Below are positions 1 through 40,415 of a DNA stretch of 64,000 nt, one piece after another. Each line of letters starts with the position of its first letter. Position 1 is the stretch's first letter. Source of the DNA: Patagioenas fasciata (lineage: Eukaryota > Chordata > Aves > Columbiformes > Columbidae); assembly GCF_037038585.1 (NCBI RefSeq), contig NC_092520.1, positions 2,943,001 through 3,007,000 on the forward strand, in the 5' to 3' direction. Under the pieces are notes generated by a model that saw only the letters and a list, made by a program, of their open reading frames with translations, was not told where the DNA came from and did no database searches. The position numbers were made by a program, and so were the translations under genes.

Positions 1-81
1 GCATTAGATACGGTTCAGAGCCCCGTGGTGGGAGTGCGTGTGGACGTGTAGGGGTTGTCTTCCTTTCCCTTTGCCTTTTTG

Positions 82-200
82 GAATCACAGAACCATTTGG
101 GTTCGAAGAGACCCTCATGAACATCGCGTCCAACCATTACCTGACTCTGGCACTGAGCCATGGCCCTACGGAAACCATTTCCTTCACAACCCCTTGAATC
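82..200 (-). mobile_element. CR1 LINE fragment, old
   Basis: It begins ATCACAGAACCATTTGGGTT, a diverged reverse complement of the CR1 3' end, followed by a decayed GTCCAACCATTACC-like stretch. Only about 120 bp are recognisable, so the copy is 5' truncated and old. Confidence 0.6.
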
Positions 201-848
201 TGTTCCCCCCAGCTCTCTTGTAATAAGAAGATGAAGAAGATTAAAGACCAACTTCAATTTTGATGAAAAGAAGCTTAGCTGAACCAATTTTTGCCTCGTT
301 TTCAATTAAATCCACTGTTAGCATAAGTTAGTATTGTTGCCTCTCCCATGAGGGCACTGTAATCTGAAGGCCTAAGAACCTTGCTTTCAGAATCACTTCA
401 GTTTGCTTCCTATATCTCTTGATTTTACTCCAGCCTATACCAAATACTGGTATTAAAATTATCAACCTCCTTGAGAAATATTGTACTGCTAAAATACCTG
501 ATATCAGTACCTCTTCTGCTGCATCAGCTGGATGCTTCTCACCTAACTTTCTCCTCTCTTACTTCCCTCCTGCTGGCTCACCTTGAATTTCTCCTTCCTA
601 AACACCTTTTGCACGTGTGTGGGATCTCCTCTAGTTTCAAACCGCACCTGATGGAGAAAAATCATGTCTTGTTAAACCATAGAGTGAAATAGAAATTAGT
701 GAAACAGTCGTTTCGTTCACACGTGCATCTGCCACCTCAGTTTGAGCGGCACTCGGCACACTCTTGTCTTCTCAAATGATCATTTGTAAGTGCATTTATT
801 TTCTGTTATCTCAAAGGTTGCGCAAGGGTATAGAGGACTTGTGATAAA

Positions 849-1200
849 GAAGAGTGCGAGGTGGCTCTGGGCAGCAGTGACTGTCGTGGTAGGGACGTGT
901 GAGAAGAATGGGGACAGACTTTGAGCAGGGCTCATTGTGATAGGACAAGGGTGATGGTTTTAAACTAAAGGAGGGAGATTCAGGTTGGACGTGAGGAAGA
1001 AATTGTTGCCCTGAGGGTGGTGAGAGCCTGGCCCAGGTTGGGCAGAGAGGTGGTGGCTGAACCATCCCTGGAGACATCCCAGGCCAGGCTGGACGGGGCT
1101 CTGAGCAACCTGAGCTGGTGAAGATGTCCCTGCTCATGGCAGGGGTGGCACTGGGGGAGCTGGGAAGGTCCTTCCAACCCAAGCCATTCTGTGTATCTAT
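849..1200 (+). mobile_element. CR1 LINE 3' fragment
   Basis: The 3' end of a CR1 group whose hallmark is GGTGGTGGCTGAACCATCCC followed by CCAGGCTGGACGGGGCTCTG. It ends CCATTCTGTGTATCT, a damaged octamer tail. Related copies occur at 26424, 39084, 47813 and 62040. Confidence 0.88.
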
Positions 1201-1421
1201 TTGCATGAGTCGACAAGTCATCCAGGAAAGAGAGTTGTTCTTCTGGATCCTTTTGAAGTGTTGATTAACTTTTAATTCGAGGAACCACTGAAATTTATAC
1301 TGTAAGAAGCAGTTTTGTTGTTCCAGGAACACAACTTGGGAAGGTGGTGTGAATACAACGTCTTCTCACAGCTAATTGTGCTGATGGGAAGAGTACGAGA
1401 CTGGCTCAGATTAAAAAAAAG

Positions 1422-1795
1422 GACATAGTGGTTGAGGTTGGAAGGAACTCCAGAGGTCGTCTGGTCCAGAGCCGGTTGCCCAGGATTATGTCAGGAATAT
1501 CTAGAAGGACGGAGACTCCACAGCATCTCTGGACAACCTGTGCCACTGCTTGGTCACCCTCCCCATGGAAAAGTGTTTCCTGATGTTCAAAGGAAACGTC
1601 CTGTGTTTCAGTTTCTGCCCGTTGCCTCTGGTCCTGTCACTGGCCACAAGAGCCACCTTTTCACCTTCCTTTCACGTATTTATATACATTGATGAGACTC
1701 CCCTGGGCCATCTCCTCTCCAGGCTGAACTGTCCCAGCTCTGTGAACTTGATCACAGGAGAGATGCTCCAGCCTCTTCATCTTCTCCACAAACTC
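1422..1795 (-). mobile_element. CR1 LINE 3' fragment, diverged
   Basis: The reverse complement of a CR1 3' end: GGTTGGAAGGAACTCCAGAG at the left, then a decayed coding part (GTTGCCTCTGGTCCTGTCAC). More diverged than most copies in the window, so probably older. Confidence 0.75.
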
Positions 1796-2537
1796 TCCCC
1801 AACTTAATAATTATTTATCCATATGCAGTATAGGTGCAGTAAAAGTGTACAGAGCACCCACAGATATAGAAGATATATCATGAAACCCATTTTAGTGGAA
1901 AGATTGAGGCTGATATACATCCTAAACACTTATATATATATATGTAAACACACAGGGTTGTAAAACCAGGTGTAAGATGAAACAATATCTAAAAATATGG
2001 TGTGAGATTCAAGCTGCTGTTTTGTAGACAATTTGGGAGGGAGGGGGGACAGAAGTGGATGTACTATTCTAGAGTATTTGATGGCATGATGATTTGCTCA
2101 TTAATGACAAAGAATGAGCCTAAACAGCTGATTGGATCACACTTCAACTTTCATCTTTGCTTCCTATAATGCATGTTTAGAAATGAGGTGACTTCCTTGG
2201 CTGGTTATTCTTCATCTCTTTGATACAGTGTCTGGGTGAAATAGCATTTCAGTTGTGTTCCTCATGTCTTTCAGTGTGTCTGGTATTCAGTGTCATGCTG
2301 ATTTTCCTAAGCCAGTGAGTTACAAGTTCTCATGAGCTTTGATTTGCTGTCATAGTTGCTTTTCCACGTGGTACCGTGACGAAGTTCATAAGGAAGAGAG
2401 TTGGCCTTGCCGAATCTTTCTTGTTTTGCACAAAACAAGATCCGAGCCTGATAAATATAATATCAAGTTATCCTATAACTAAGTCTATCTATCTCCTCTG
2501 TCTGTGTCATGACTCGTTATTCTGTTTTCTGTTCCAG

Positions 2538-30262
<27,725 letters not shown>

Positions 30263-32430
30263 GGCCGGGACTAGTTAAGCCGTAGCGCTCCAATCAAGAC
30301 CAAACGCGAGATTTGGTTGAGCTCGTTTGTTTTTTAGGCACCTTTGCATGATGAAGACTTTGAATAGAGCAAGAGATAGGGAGGATTTGATGTGGCGGTG
30401 ACCCGGTGGATTCCTTCCCGCAGTCATGAATATTTCGTGCCTTTTTTTGGGGTTTCTTTGGGGGTTGTTTTGATTTCTAGACATCATTCTTCCTCTCTTA
30501 GCACAAACCAAGCCGGGCCAAACAGCGAGCAGAGGATTATTTGCCACGGAGCAGGTTTGGCTCTTGGCTGACTTGGTCAACTTGGTCAACTCTTGGTCAA
30601 CTTTTATACAGAGGCTGAGGAAAGAGCAAAATAGAAGCCTCATTCATGCAATTTAGTCGTCGCATCCTTCGCTCACGTGCATTAGTACAGTATATTACTG
30701 TCGCCATAGGAATGTGGTAAGGATTGTCGGTTCTTCAAGTAGCGTCGCTCGTCTGATTAGCTCCTAATCGGATCTTACGGAACGAAAAAGGGAATGGAAC
30801 AAATAAACCTAAGGAGAGGCTGGATCCTCTTGATAAATCCCCTCGCAGAAAGGAAGACGCAGGAAAAGTTGATCTTATAGGTAAGGAAAACTGAGGCAGA
30901 TCACGTGGCGTTAATTCCATTAGCGCCCACCTCTTCGGTAATTAACAGTTAACCGGAACTAAATGTTCTTTGTCTTAATATTTATGCAGTACATTTAGTA
31001 ATAGAGTCTCTAATACGGAGGTGCTGAATTAGTAGCAACATCTTGTTCCGTAGCGTAAGCCAACTGGTAGAAAAGTCAGTGAGATTTTGTCTAGATCTGG
31101 AAATTGAGCTTCATTTGCTTTGTTTTCTTAGCAGATTTGGGGGAATTTTTACTTTTTTTAAAGTATTTGGGTCACTCTTACCCCAGTTATCGCCGTGTAC
31201 TTTATAATCCAACGCTAGCAGTGTATCCTTGTCATCAAAACATCTGCCTAGAGGTAGAAGTTCCATTTAGAGCTATTTACATGCGTTATTTAGTTTTCGC
31301 ATCGGATGCTCCTGTAGCATTTTCCCTTGAACCAGCCAAAGCCCCCCAAAATCTGATTTTGCGGAGCCTTCGCCCCAACTTTGCGACCAAGACTCCGCTC
31401 TCAACTTTGAGGCAAGAAATCCAATTTTCAATCAGAATTGATACTTGTTGTTTGCAAGGGAAGGATTCGGAGGCGGAACACGGTCAGAACAAAGGGAAAA
31501 ACTGGATGGAAACAGCTTTTTCTTTGTGTGCTTACTGAATTATTTCCAGCCATCTCCATCTGATCAAAGCTTCGCTTAAAAGGCATCACAAAGTTGGGTT
31601 TTTCATGGTTTATGGGTTCTTTAATGCGCTCTTATGTCTTCATGTTGTTTTCCTAAGCCAGTAAGTTTTCTACCTTCCATTTACTAACAAGGGCTATTTT
31701 TTGAGGCTGCATTTACACACAACAAAATCATCTAACGAGATTTTTATCATCAACTTTGCACATACTTGGGTCTCCGAGACGTTTGTGTTTGCCAATCTCC
31801 TTTCCCAGTGGGATCTTAAACCAAAAGTGGGGCCGTTGGAAGGAAAATCATTCATGGATCAGTTCGGAAACCGACGACTGTCCAATGAAGGTTTTTTGCC
31901 ATCTTTGTCATTCTTTTTGCACCTCTTGTCCTGTTGATCTGTTCGAGGTCTTTTTTATGTGTTTATCGAACTTATTCTTAAGTTTAAAAGAAAGAAAAGG
32001 TTTTAAAAAAAAAGATTTAGCTGTTTGCGATGATTTTGAAAGCTTCACAGCGCAGAAGAGAAGCAACTATTGCCATAGTGCTCACGTTCCATTTCTTTGG
32101 CCAGTTTTATTCTGTGTCCTTCACACCCGGACTTTTCAAAGTTCAGAAAGTGTTATTTAAAGTCTCTTTAGTTGTATTTTAAAATATTTTCTGTAAGAGC
32201 TGCTAATTTTATTTAAAAAGGAAAAACAAACAAAAAAAAAAGTAAGTTGTACAAATATGCCTCCTTTTTACCTATGATTTCTTCATACAGGGCATGTATC
32301 GGCCGTTATCATCGTGTACAGCGTCCGTACACTGAAAGCATTGCCTGCAAATGCTTTCTTTATATTGGCTGTAAAAAGTTTGTATTTATTATGTATAAAA
32401 AGTTGAATAATAAAAAAAAGTGGAACTAAA
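30263..32430 (+). other. FCHSD2: FCHSD2 3'UTR
   Basis: This is the untranslated remainder of the last exon, AT-rich and free of recognised repeats. An AATAAA lies at 32409-32414 after a T/A-rich run and is the best distal polyadenylation signal. Another AATAAA at 30802-30807 could be a proximal site. The exact 3' end is inferred and needs transcript data. Confidence 0.65.
32409..32414 (+). terminator. FCHSD2: Likely distal polyadenylation signal of FCHSD2
   Basis: A canonical AATAAA within an A-rich tract, about 2.15 kb after the stop codon. No other gene candidate on this strand intervenes. Confidence 0.55.
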
Positions 32431-33422
32431 TCTGAGACGTTACCTCCATACAAACACCGGCCCAGTGGCCAAACGGCGTTGGAAGAATTTGGATGGAGAT
32501 GGAGAAATGCCAAACCCGGAGAGCCACCGACAAAGCTCCAGTTACCAAAAGAATTGCTTAATGGCCTTCATGCAATTAGGATAATTACATAAAGAAAGAG
32601 AGGGGAAGAGTGATTGATGACAACTCTTCGGCGCGATTGTCCCTTAATAGGGTTGATTTGCTTAATTACGTGAGGAATATCGTCCTTGCATCCCAAACCT
32701 CTCCCTCTTTACGATCCCTTGGGGTTTCCCAGATGTGTTTTCTTCACCTTCTCCGTGGTGTATTTTCCTCCTGATTTTTGCTTCCAGCTGTTGGGACTCG
32801 AGTGTTTTACTCTCTCTGAAAACATCTGGCTGCGGCGATGGGTTCGATCTTAAATCATCCATTTCCACTCCTCGCACACAACACTTACAACATCGTCATT
32901 TTCCCTACGCTCCCACAGCCTCTTCCTTTGAGAAATCCCATCTTAAACCTCAACAATGGTACAATTAAAAACCAACGCCCATCTCCGCTTGCGATTCTTT
33001 CACTGCCAGCATCGCTTGGAGATGACGATAATCCTCAAATCCACCAGTGATGCCACTTGTCATATTTTTGATAGACCTGCTTTGTGTGTCCACTTTTCCT
33101 CCTTCCCCATTTTCCTTAGAACACAGCAAACCCAGCAGATAATGACGCTGGGATCACGTCGTTCTCGCCATTAATGTGAGCAGAACTTATTTCCGTGAAA
33201 AATCTCGCCCCGATGTGTTTTACCAGCACGTTTTCAGGCCAAAAAAACCGAAGATGTTGAGTAAAATCCAAGTCTTCGTGGTTCTATATCCCACTCGGGA
33301 TACTTAGAGCAGCATGGGGAATGTGCCCGGTGAAACATTGGTCTCTGGAAGGCGGCAGGAGAGTTGTTGTATCCGTTAAAAAATGGGGTTTTCTCTGGTG
33401 GTTCCCAGATTTTCAAAAAGGA
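32431..33422. other. Intergenic, downstream of FCHSD2
   Basis: Unique sequence with no recognised gene or repeat. Confidence 0.6.
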
Positions 33423-34500
33423 GAATCACAGAATCATAGAATAATTTTGGTTGGAAAAGACCCTCAGGTTCATTATTCAATATATTCATTAACGATTTAG
33501 ATGAGGGAACTGAGTGCACTATCAGCAAGTTTGCTGGGGACACCAAGCTGGGAGGAGTGGTGACACTGGAAGCTGTGCTGCCATCAGAGACCTGGACAGG
33601 CTGGAGAGCTGGGTGGGGAGAAAGGGAATGAAATAGAACAAGGGCAAGTGTAGAGTCTTGGATCTGGGCAGGAACAACCCCAGGTTCCAGTGTAAGTTGG
33701 GGAAGGAGCTGTTGGAGAGCAGTGTAGGGGAAAGGGAGCTGGGGGTCCTGGGGACAGCAGGGTGAGCATGAGCCAGCACTGGGCCCTTGTGGCCAGGAAG
33801 GCCAATGGTACCTGGGGTGGGTTAGAAGGGGGTGGTCAGTAGGTCAGAGAGGTTCTCCTGCCCCTCTGCTCTGCCCTGGGGAGACCACCCCTGGAATATT
33901 GTGTCCAGTTGTAGCCCCTCAGTTCCAGAAGGACAGGGAACTGCTGGAGAGAGTCCAGCGCAGCCACCAAGATGCTGAAGGGAGTGGAGCATCTCCCGTG
34001 TGAGGAAAGGCTGAGGGAGCTGGGGCTCTTTAGTTTGGAGGAGACTGAGGGGTGACCTCATTAATGTTTATAAATATATAAAGGGTGAGTGTCAGGAGGA
34101 TGGAGCCAGGCTCTTCTCGGTGGCAAACAATGATAGGACAAGGGGTAATGGGATCAAGCTGGAACACAAGAGGTTCCACTTAAATTTGAGGAGAAACTTG
34201 TTCCTGGTGAGGGTGGCAGAGCCTGGCCCAGGCTGCCCAGGGAGGTTGTGGAGTCTCCTTCTCTGCAGACATTCAAACCCGCCTGGACCCCTTCCTGTGG
34301 AACCTCAGCTGGGTGTTCCTGCTCCATGGGGGGGATTGGACTGGATGGTCTTCTGAGGTCCCTTCCAATCCCAGACATACTATGATACTGTGATACTGTT
34401 ATAACCCGACTCCAGCACTGCCCCATGTCCCTGAGAACCTTGTCTAAATGCCTTTTTAGCCCCTCCAGATGCAACCTCAACCTCTTCTTTGCAGGGGACA
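33423..34500 (-). mobile_element. Minus-strand CR1 split by another CR1
   Basis: The left part (33423-33468) is the reversed CR1 tip, AATCACAGAATCATAGAATA then TTGGTTGGAAAAGACCCTCA. The right part (34401-34500) resumes with AGCACTGCCCCATGTCCCTG, the sequence that normally follows about 20 bp later in this group. The intervening 0.93 kb is a + strand CR1. The outer element is therefore the older of the two. Confidence 0.8.
33469..34400 (+). mobile_element. CR1 LINE nested inside an older CR1
   Basis: Starts CATTATTCAATATATTCATT then AACGATTTAGATGAGG (F-I-N-D-L-D-E) and runs to a tip of ATACTATG, ATACTGTG, ATACTGTT at 34377-34400. 5' truncated. Its 3' tip matches that of the 42048 copy rather than the usual ATTCTGTG. 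Confidence 0.92.
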
Positions 34501-34636
34501 CAAATCTCGGCCATGCTTGTATAGAAGAAATAGTTTTAATAATTTACTGGGAGAAAACTTTCATTCGGCCCTTCCCAGTTTCATCCCCTGCTGGGTCTGC
34601 CATGTGTGATATGAACTAAGCTGTGGTTTGTTGCAG

Positions 34637-34759
34637 ATAAAAATAATTCCAGGGTGCATTTCTGAGGGCGGCGGGGATGAGTTCAGCATGTTCCAGGACA
34701 TTAAACAGCAGCCGAGCTACCTGCTGCCGGCCGTCTATCTTCAACTCGCGCAGCTGTAA
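34637..34759 (+). other. Orphan exon-like open segment, product unknown
   Basis: After a good acceptor (TGTGGTTTGTTGCAG, ending 34636) a frame stays open for 40 codons and stops at TAA 34757-34759. It reads IKIIPGCISEGGGDEFSMFQ and then DIKQQPSYLLPAVYLQLAQL. Codon third positions become G/C-rich in the second half, unlike the flanks. It could be the last coding exon of an unrecognised gene or a remnant of one. The opposite strand is also open here. No upstream partner exon was found, so this is a candidate only. Confidence 0.25.
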
Positions 34760-35663
34760 CGTTCCTGTTCCCAAACCTGAGCGACTGCGCTCGCACTTCA
34801 GCAAACCCGTTCTCGTCCTCCTCTCCTGGACGCAAGCAGGTTATTCACCGCACGTCTGGTGTGTGTTCCAGTCCAACTCTGCCAAACACCGAGATTTCTT
34901 ACCTTCTCCACCCCGGTATCAGCGCAGCGCTTTGATTTTCTGGCTGAAACGACCTGCAATGCGGAGGCTGGCGCGCTGCGGCGATGCTCCAACCGGTCTG
35001 TAATCCGCAACCCCCCCGGGTAACGCCTGCAGGAGGAAACTACTTGGTACAGTGAGCACGTCAGCATTTTCCTAGCCGCGTTTTTTATTGGCTCATTCGC
35101 TGCATTCCTCTGTTAAGTTTGGTTTCTTTTTAGCCCTCGCTTTCTCCGACCTCCCCTTGTTCCGTGAACGGAGGTTCCGATATCCCCACGCTCCCTCCTG
35201 TCGTTTCTATGTGGGGCAGCAGATCTGCAAACGGAGAAAATGTGGGGGGACCTGACTCCTTCTGCATCCTCCTCCTCCTCCTGAGATTGCTGAGAAGCTC
35301 AGGATGAAAAAAAAAAGGTGATGAAGGTGATTTCCTGCTCCTCCTGCCTCTGCCATGCGGAAAGTTGCAGGTTATTAATTATAGGGGCCTGGTTGAAGAG
35401 CAAGCAGGAAAAAGTGCCAGTTGTGGAGTAGCCAGCGCTCCACGCTACACACAGAGAACCAAAAGGTCCTTTATTTGGAGAAGAGGGTGGAGGGTTTGTT
35501 GTTTTTAATAGAGAGAGATACTTGTGCTATTTGGGAAAGAGAACTCACCCACGTGCCTGAATTTCTTTCCGAATTTCCACGAAACAAACAGAAATAAACC
35601 CCGGTACAATTAATTTGTTGCAAAGCACATGACTTCATTTACCTCTCCTGAGTCTCAGTCTCA
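34760..35663. other. Intergenic, moderately GC-rich
   Basis: No gene recognised. A short (CCT)n run lies near 35266-35282 and several short open frames lack recognisable products. Confidence 0.5.
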
Positions 35664-35925
35664 TTAAGAAGCGATGGGACGAGAGGAAGCGGCCTCAAGT
35701 TGCGCCAGGGGAGGTTGAGGTTGGATGTGGGGAACAATTTCTTCCCCAAAGGGCTGTGGGGCATTGGAACAGGCTGCCCAGGGCAGTGCTGGAGTCACCA
35801 CCCCTGGGGGGCTGGACAGACGGACATGAGGTTCTCAAGACATGGGGCAGTGCCAGGGGTGGGATAATGGTTGGACTCGATGACTTTGAGGGGCTTTTCC
35901 AACCAAAATGATTCTGTGATTCTCT
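35664..35925 (+). mobile_element. CR1 LINE 3' end
   Basis: Starts AGCGATGGGACGAGAGGAAG and continues CCTCAAGTTGCGCCAGGGGA. It ends ATGATTCTGTGATTCTCTGA. Group of 14322; 5' truncated to 260 bp. Confidence 0.93.
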
Positions 35926-36784
35926 GAGGACCTTTGAGATCAGTCAGAGACCTTTCAGAGAGGACTTGGTGCTGTCTGGGGATCCCAGATGCTGCATCAG
36001 CCGGTTTGGAGCCCCGTGGGTCCGACACGGAGCAGGGACGTGCGTGGGGCCAGGTGCTGCAAATCACCACAGAGAAAACAGGTTCCAAGATCGAAGCTTC
36101 AGTTTGTACCTCACAAACCCACTGCTCTGCCATGGCCTTGTTTCTGCTCCCAAAAACACTTTGGAAAACAACCCGACATACTATAGAGACGCTGCTTTGT
36201 ACGTTGGAAATGGCTTGTGGAGGATTTTAAATCCCAAGTCCAGCCCAGATCCCCGGTGAATGAGGCGAGCTGTGGTTCCTGCCAGCCCCGTTTGCAGCCC
36301 GATCTCCCTCCTCCTCCCCTTCCCATCTCAAGTTTGCTCCCTGCAATCAATTTTCCAGCCTCTTGCTCCATCTCAAATGCGTTAAGCAGCGGTTCTTCCG
36401 CCGCTTTGTTTAAAACCTTCTTTTGCTGTCTCCTGGATTTCACAGCTGGTATCTGAGGAGGGCACGGCGGAGGGAACGGGCTCGGTGATCTCCGTCCCAC
36501 TCTGTTGAGCCAGCGTTGCCGCTCATGAGAACTGTGCCCGCTCCTGTCCCTGCGGCCTGACAGCCACAGTGCCCAAGGGTTCAATGGACTTTACAGAAGG
36601 TTTTGGATTCTCTTACATCATTTCACCCAGCAAATACAAAACCGTGTGAATATCTCTGAAGTATTTTCCTCGGTCATCTAGTATTTGCTGTGAAGAGCAG
36701 GAGATGTGGTTAAGTGTGTCTTGTTAGGGCTTCATCTTTGCCTTGAAAGTATAAGTTATTCAGTGAGGACAGAAAGTTCACCTC
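35926..36784. other. Intergenic unique sequence
   Basis: GC-moderate unique DNA between two CR1 copies. The open frames are stop-poor because of composition and match no family I recognise. Confidence 0.5.
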
Positions 36785-37268
36785 AAATCCTGGGGGCAGT
36801 TTAGGGACCCTCACGCCAAGAAAGGCCTTGAGGTGCTGGAGCGAGTTGAGAGAAGGGAACGGAGCTGGTGAGGGGCTGGAGCACAAGTGTGATGGGAGCG
36901 GCTGAGGGCCCTGGGGGGTTCAGCTGGAGAACAGGAGCTGAGGGGAGACCTTCTGATCTCTGAACTGCCTGAAAGGAGCTTGGAGCCAGGGGGGTCGGGC
37001 TCTGCTCCCCAGGAACAAGCGCCAGGAGCAGAGGAAACGGCCTCAAGTTGCGCCAGGGGAGGTTGAGGTTGGATGTGGGGAACAATTTCTTCCCCAAAGG
37101 GCTGTGGGGCATTGGAACAGGCTGCCCAGGGCAGTGCTGGAGTCACCATCCCTGGAGGGTTGGACAGACGGACATGAGGTTCTCAGGGACATGGGGCAGT
37201 GCCAGGGGTGGATTAACTGTTGAAATCAATGATCTTGAGGGTCTTTTCCAATTAAAATGATTCCATGA
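36785..37268 (+). mobile_element. CR1 LINE, 3' 0.48 kb
   Basis: Starts ATCCTGGGGGCAGTTTAGGG and passes through GAGGTGCTGGAGCGAGTTGA. It ends AAATGATTCCATGAAAAATC with one damaged octamer. Group of 14322. Confidence 0.93.
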
Positions 37269-39083
37269 AAAATCAACCAGATGCTTCAAAGGAAGAGGTT
37301 GTGCTGCTGGAGCAGCGTTACTGATGGACACAAAAATGGTTGTGACTGTGGGATGAGCGAGACGAACATGAAATGGGCCCAAGTGGGGAAGAGCTGGTTA
37401 CGTTAAAACATTGGACTGAGGAGCTGGGAGCTCATTCCTGCTCCCTGCTCCAGCATTGACCTCCCTGGACAAATCCTCTGTGTCCTGTTTGCACAGCAGT
37501 GTCAGCATTACCTGAAGCTTTATCTTTTCTAAGATAAATCTGTGCATTATCGAGCTGCGTAGCACCCTTCTAGTTAGAAATCGGTTTTATTCCACTCCCA
37601 AATTTTTACCGTTTTTTAACACAGTGGCTTTTGGCTTAGATTTTCCTTTTCTAATGCGGATTCGCGAGCAATTGCAGTGAGGAAGGCTTCTGCTGCGGTG
37701 TAATTAGTTTTGTCTGCTGTGATTGCTTTTCCTTTTTCCATTGTTTATTGAAAGACGGATGAATTTCCAGGTCTAGTTGCGGTGGGAATGCTGACAGCAG
37801 CTTTATTTTAAATCCGACTGCACAGCTATTTGTCTTTTTTACTCAGCTGAATCCTGCAGAGTGGGCCAAATTCCGCTTCACCTCTGTGTCCCGAGCAAAT
37901 TACTGCACTAATTAATTTCTCTAAGACAGGGGCCTCCTTCCTGCTTAGCACAGGGGGATGGTGGAGTGAGGGCGCTCAGTTTGCATCAAGTGTGGACGGA
38001 AACCTTCAACAACCTCGGATTAACTCGCTGAGTAAACATAAAGAGACAAGAGGCCGATCATTGAAAAGTAACGTTAGAGGATTTTTTAAAATAATATATA
38101 TTATTACTTCCATGTCCTCCTTCATAAGGATATCGTGGTTTCTGAGGAGTGAGGTATGAACCGTGTTTTTCTGTTCGAGCTCTATTGCCGCAGAGTGAGC
38201 AGAGTTGATTTTAGAGCAGAAAAATTGGTGTTTTTCTCAGGAATGAGGTGATAGAAATGATTCCTACTCCTTAAAAAGAGGAGGAAGAGGCTCCGTATGG
38301 CAGCAAGAGAAGAGATAAGGGGGGGACTGTGGCTGAGGAACATACAAGGTGACTGAGAACATCGGTGACATTGGGAGATGACACCACATTCAGATGCCAG
38401 AAGAGAAAGAACCTGCGGAGCGAAGCCCCTTTTGGAAGCTTTGGAAGAAAACCAGAGGGAAATAGCAAGTGCTGGGAGTTCCCAGGAACTTCAATGAAAG
38501 GATCTGAGTGATCCCCTTGGGGTGTTCGAGCCAGCAGAGCCAAGACTAAGACTTGTTAAGGCGTGAAAGCGGTGGGAGGTTTTCGGAGGCCGTGGTTCGG
38601 TAAATCCAGCTTGAGGGCACCGTGTGCTAATCCAAGATTGCTGTGGTCAGATGCAATGATCCGGGTAAAGTCCGGCCACAAGCTCAGATGTGTCCAAAAT
38701 GCTTTTGATGGGTTCAGTTCTGTACCAGCAGGCCCGGTTTTACCTGTCTGCGTCGCTCTAATACGCCAAATCAGGCTCTGCACGGCCCCTTGCAGACAAC
38801 ACAGCGAGAAGAAGCCGGTGTGAGTTCTGTGCTGTTCTTGGAGCTGGTTCAGCTTTGTGTTGGTGGATACTTGGTTCTGAAATCAAAAAGCAAACTGGGA
38901 AAACCATTAATTTGTTTTGTTTCCTAACGAAGCAGATTTCATTAGGAAATGCCGGTTTGGTAAAACTGTTCAAAGATTTATTGCAGTAGATAAACCAGAA
39001 CGCTTCACCGCTTCAATCAGTTGTGTGGAAACTTGGGAGAGGACTGACCCAAACCGTGGGGAGACTTGCTGGAGAGTTTTCGT
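37269..39083. other. Intergenic unique sequence
   Basis: 1.8 kb with no recognised gene, repeat or RNA. Confidence 0.55.
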
Positions 39084-39302
39084 TGAATGATAGAATAGTT
39101 GGGTTGAAGGGACCTTCCAAGCTCCCCCAGTGCCACCCCTACCATGAGCAGGGACATCTTCACCAGCTCAGGTTGCTCAGAGCCCCGTCCAGCCTGGCCT
39201 GGGATGTCTCCAGGGATGGTTCAGCCACCACCTCTCTGGACAATCTGGGCCAGGCTCTCACCACCCTCAGGGCAACAATTTCTTCCTCATGTCTGGCCTG
39301 AT
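39084..39302 (-). mobile_element. CR1 LINE 3' fragment
   Basis: Begins GAATGATAGAATAGTTGGGT (reversed octamers), then CCACCCCTACCATGAGCAGG. It belongs to the group of 849 and is cut off after about 215 bp. Confidence 0.9.
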
Positions 39303-40415
39303 TGAAAGAGGGAGCGCTGAATTCTCTGCTCGGTGACATTCAAGGCATCACAGCAGAAGGAGGTGGCTGGATCGGTACATCCATTGCAATCTCCTTTGAC
39401 CCAGCTCTCATCTCCGGAATGTCTCGTACTTGTTGGTTTATGATTGAGCTTGGCTTTGCAAATCCAGGTCTCCCCACACCGTAAATCAGCGCCGCTTCCC
39501 TCGACCGGCATTACCGCGTCCCGGCTCTCGCAGTAGAAAACCACGCTGCGTGTGAGATTAAATACCAGGCGGTTAATGTTCCTGGAAAAGAAACCCACAT
39601 CACGGGCGATTCTCAGCCTACCACAAATTGCTGTCGAGGTCACTGCAAATTATTATCCAAGGACGCTGGCAGAGCATAATTGTTCTCAGATAACGAGGGG
39701 GATCTCATGTTAATTCAGCTGGCACAGCCGTTACGACTAATAGCGGGGAACTGCTGCCACTGCTTTCGAAATTATCCGACTGAGCTAACTCGAGGATGAG
39801 GAGACGATTCATCGATTTGAAGTCCTCGCCAGACGTAGATGGAGATAATTCTAGGGTGTTAGGGGTATTATTCCTACAGAAAAGCAGGCTTGGTAAATAC
39901 TTTTCATTTATTTATTAGCCCCTGCAAAACATTTGTGTTGTATTGCGGCTTGAATGTTTTATTTAGAGATATGAATAGCTGAGATACCGAAAAGAAGAGC
40001 TTTCTGGATGGCAGTCATTTGATATTTTTGCTGAAACTGCTTGTTTTCTAAAGCAAATAGCCACTCAAACTGCTGGTTTGAGCTCACCCTTTATTTAAAG
40101 CTATTTGTAAAAGATTAAAGAAAAAAAAGGTGTTACGTTTGCAGCTCTGCTTTTGCATTCTGCTCAGGTGTCTTTTCGTTCTTCACGGCTCTTTTGCAAG
40201 GCGGCTTCTGAGGACTCTGCTTAATGTCCTAGAAAATAACCTTGTGCTTAGACGAAGCGCTGTTTTATCACCGCTGCTCTCTTGCTGTTTCTTGGGGGTG
40301 GAGAATCGCCTGCGGCAGCAGGACAAACCAGAGCCGGGTTATTGCCGAGCTGCTCCCGTGCGCGGGGTGTTCCTGCCCAGCATGGCCGGCTGACCCCAGG
40401 GAACGGCAGAAGATG
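39303..40415. other. Intergenic unique sequence
   Basis: Unique, AT-rich toward the right. No recognised gene or repeat. Confidence 0.55.

Larger units (their letters stand above)
1..2537 (+). other. FCHSD2: FCHSD2 intron (partial at left edge)
   Basis: No exon of the F-BAR N-terminus is recognisable here. The stretch holds three old CR1 pieces (about 82-200, 849-1200 and 1422-1795), a short (TA)n near 1928-1943, and otherwise unique AT-rich sequence. Confidence 0.8.

Noticed and set aside
34616-34804. Minus-strand frame over the orphan exon candidate (LRELKIDGRQQVARLLFNVL)
   Set aside because: Its 3' side lacks a clear donor and it overlaps the better supported + strand acceptor/stop structure. 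No family was recognised. Kept only as an alternative reading.
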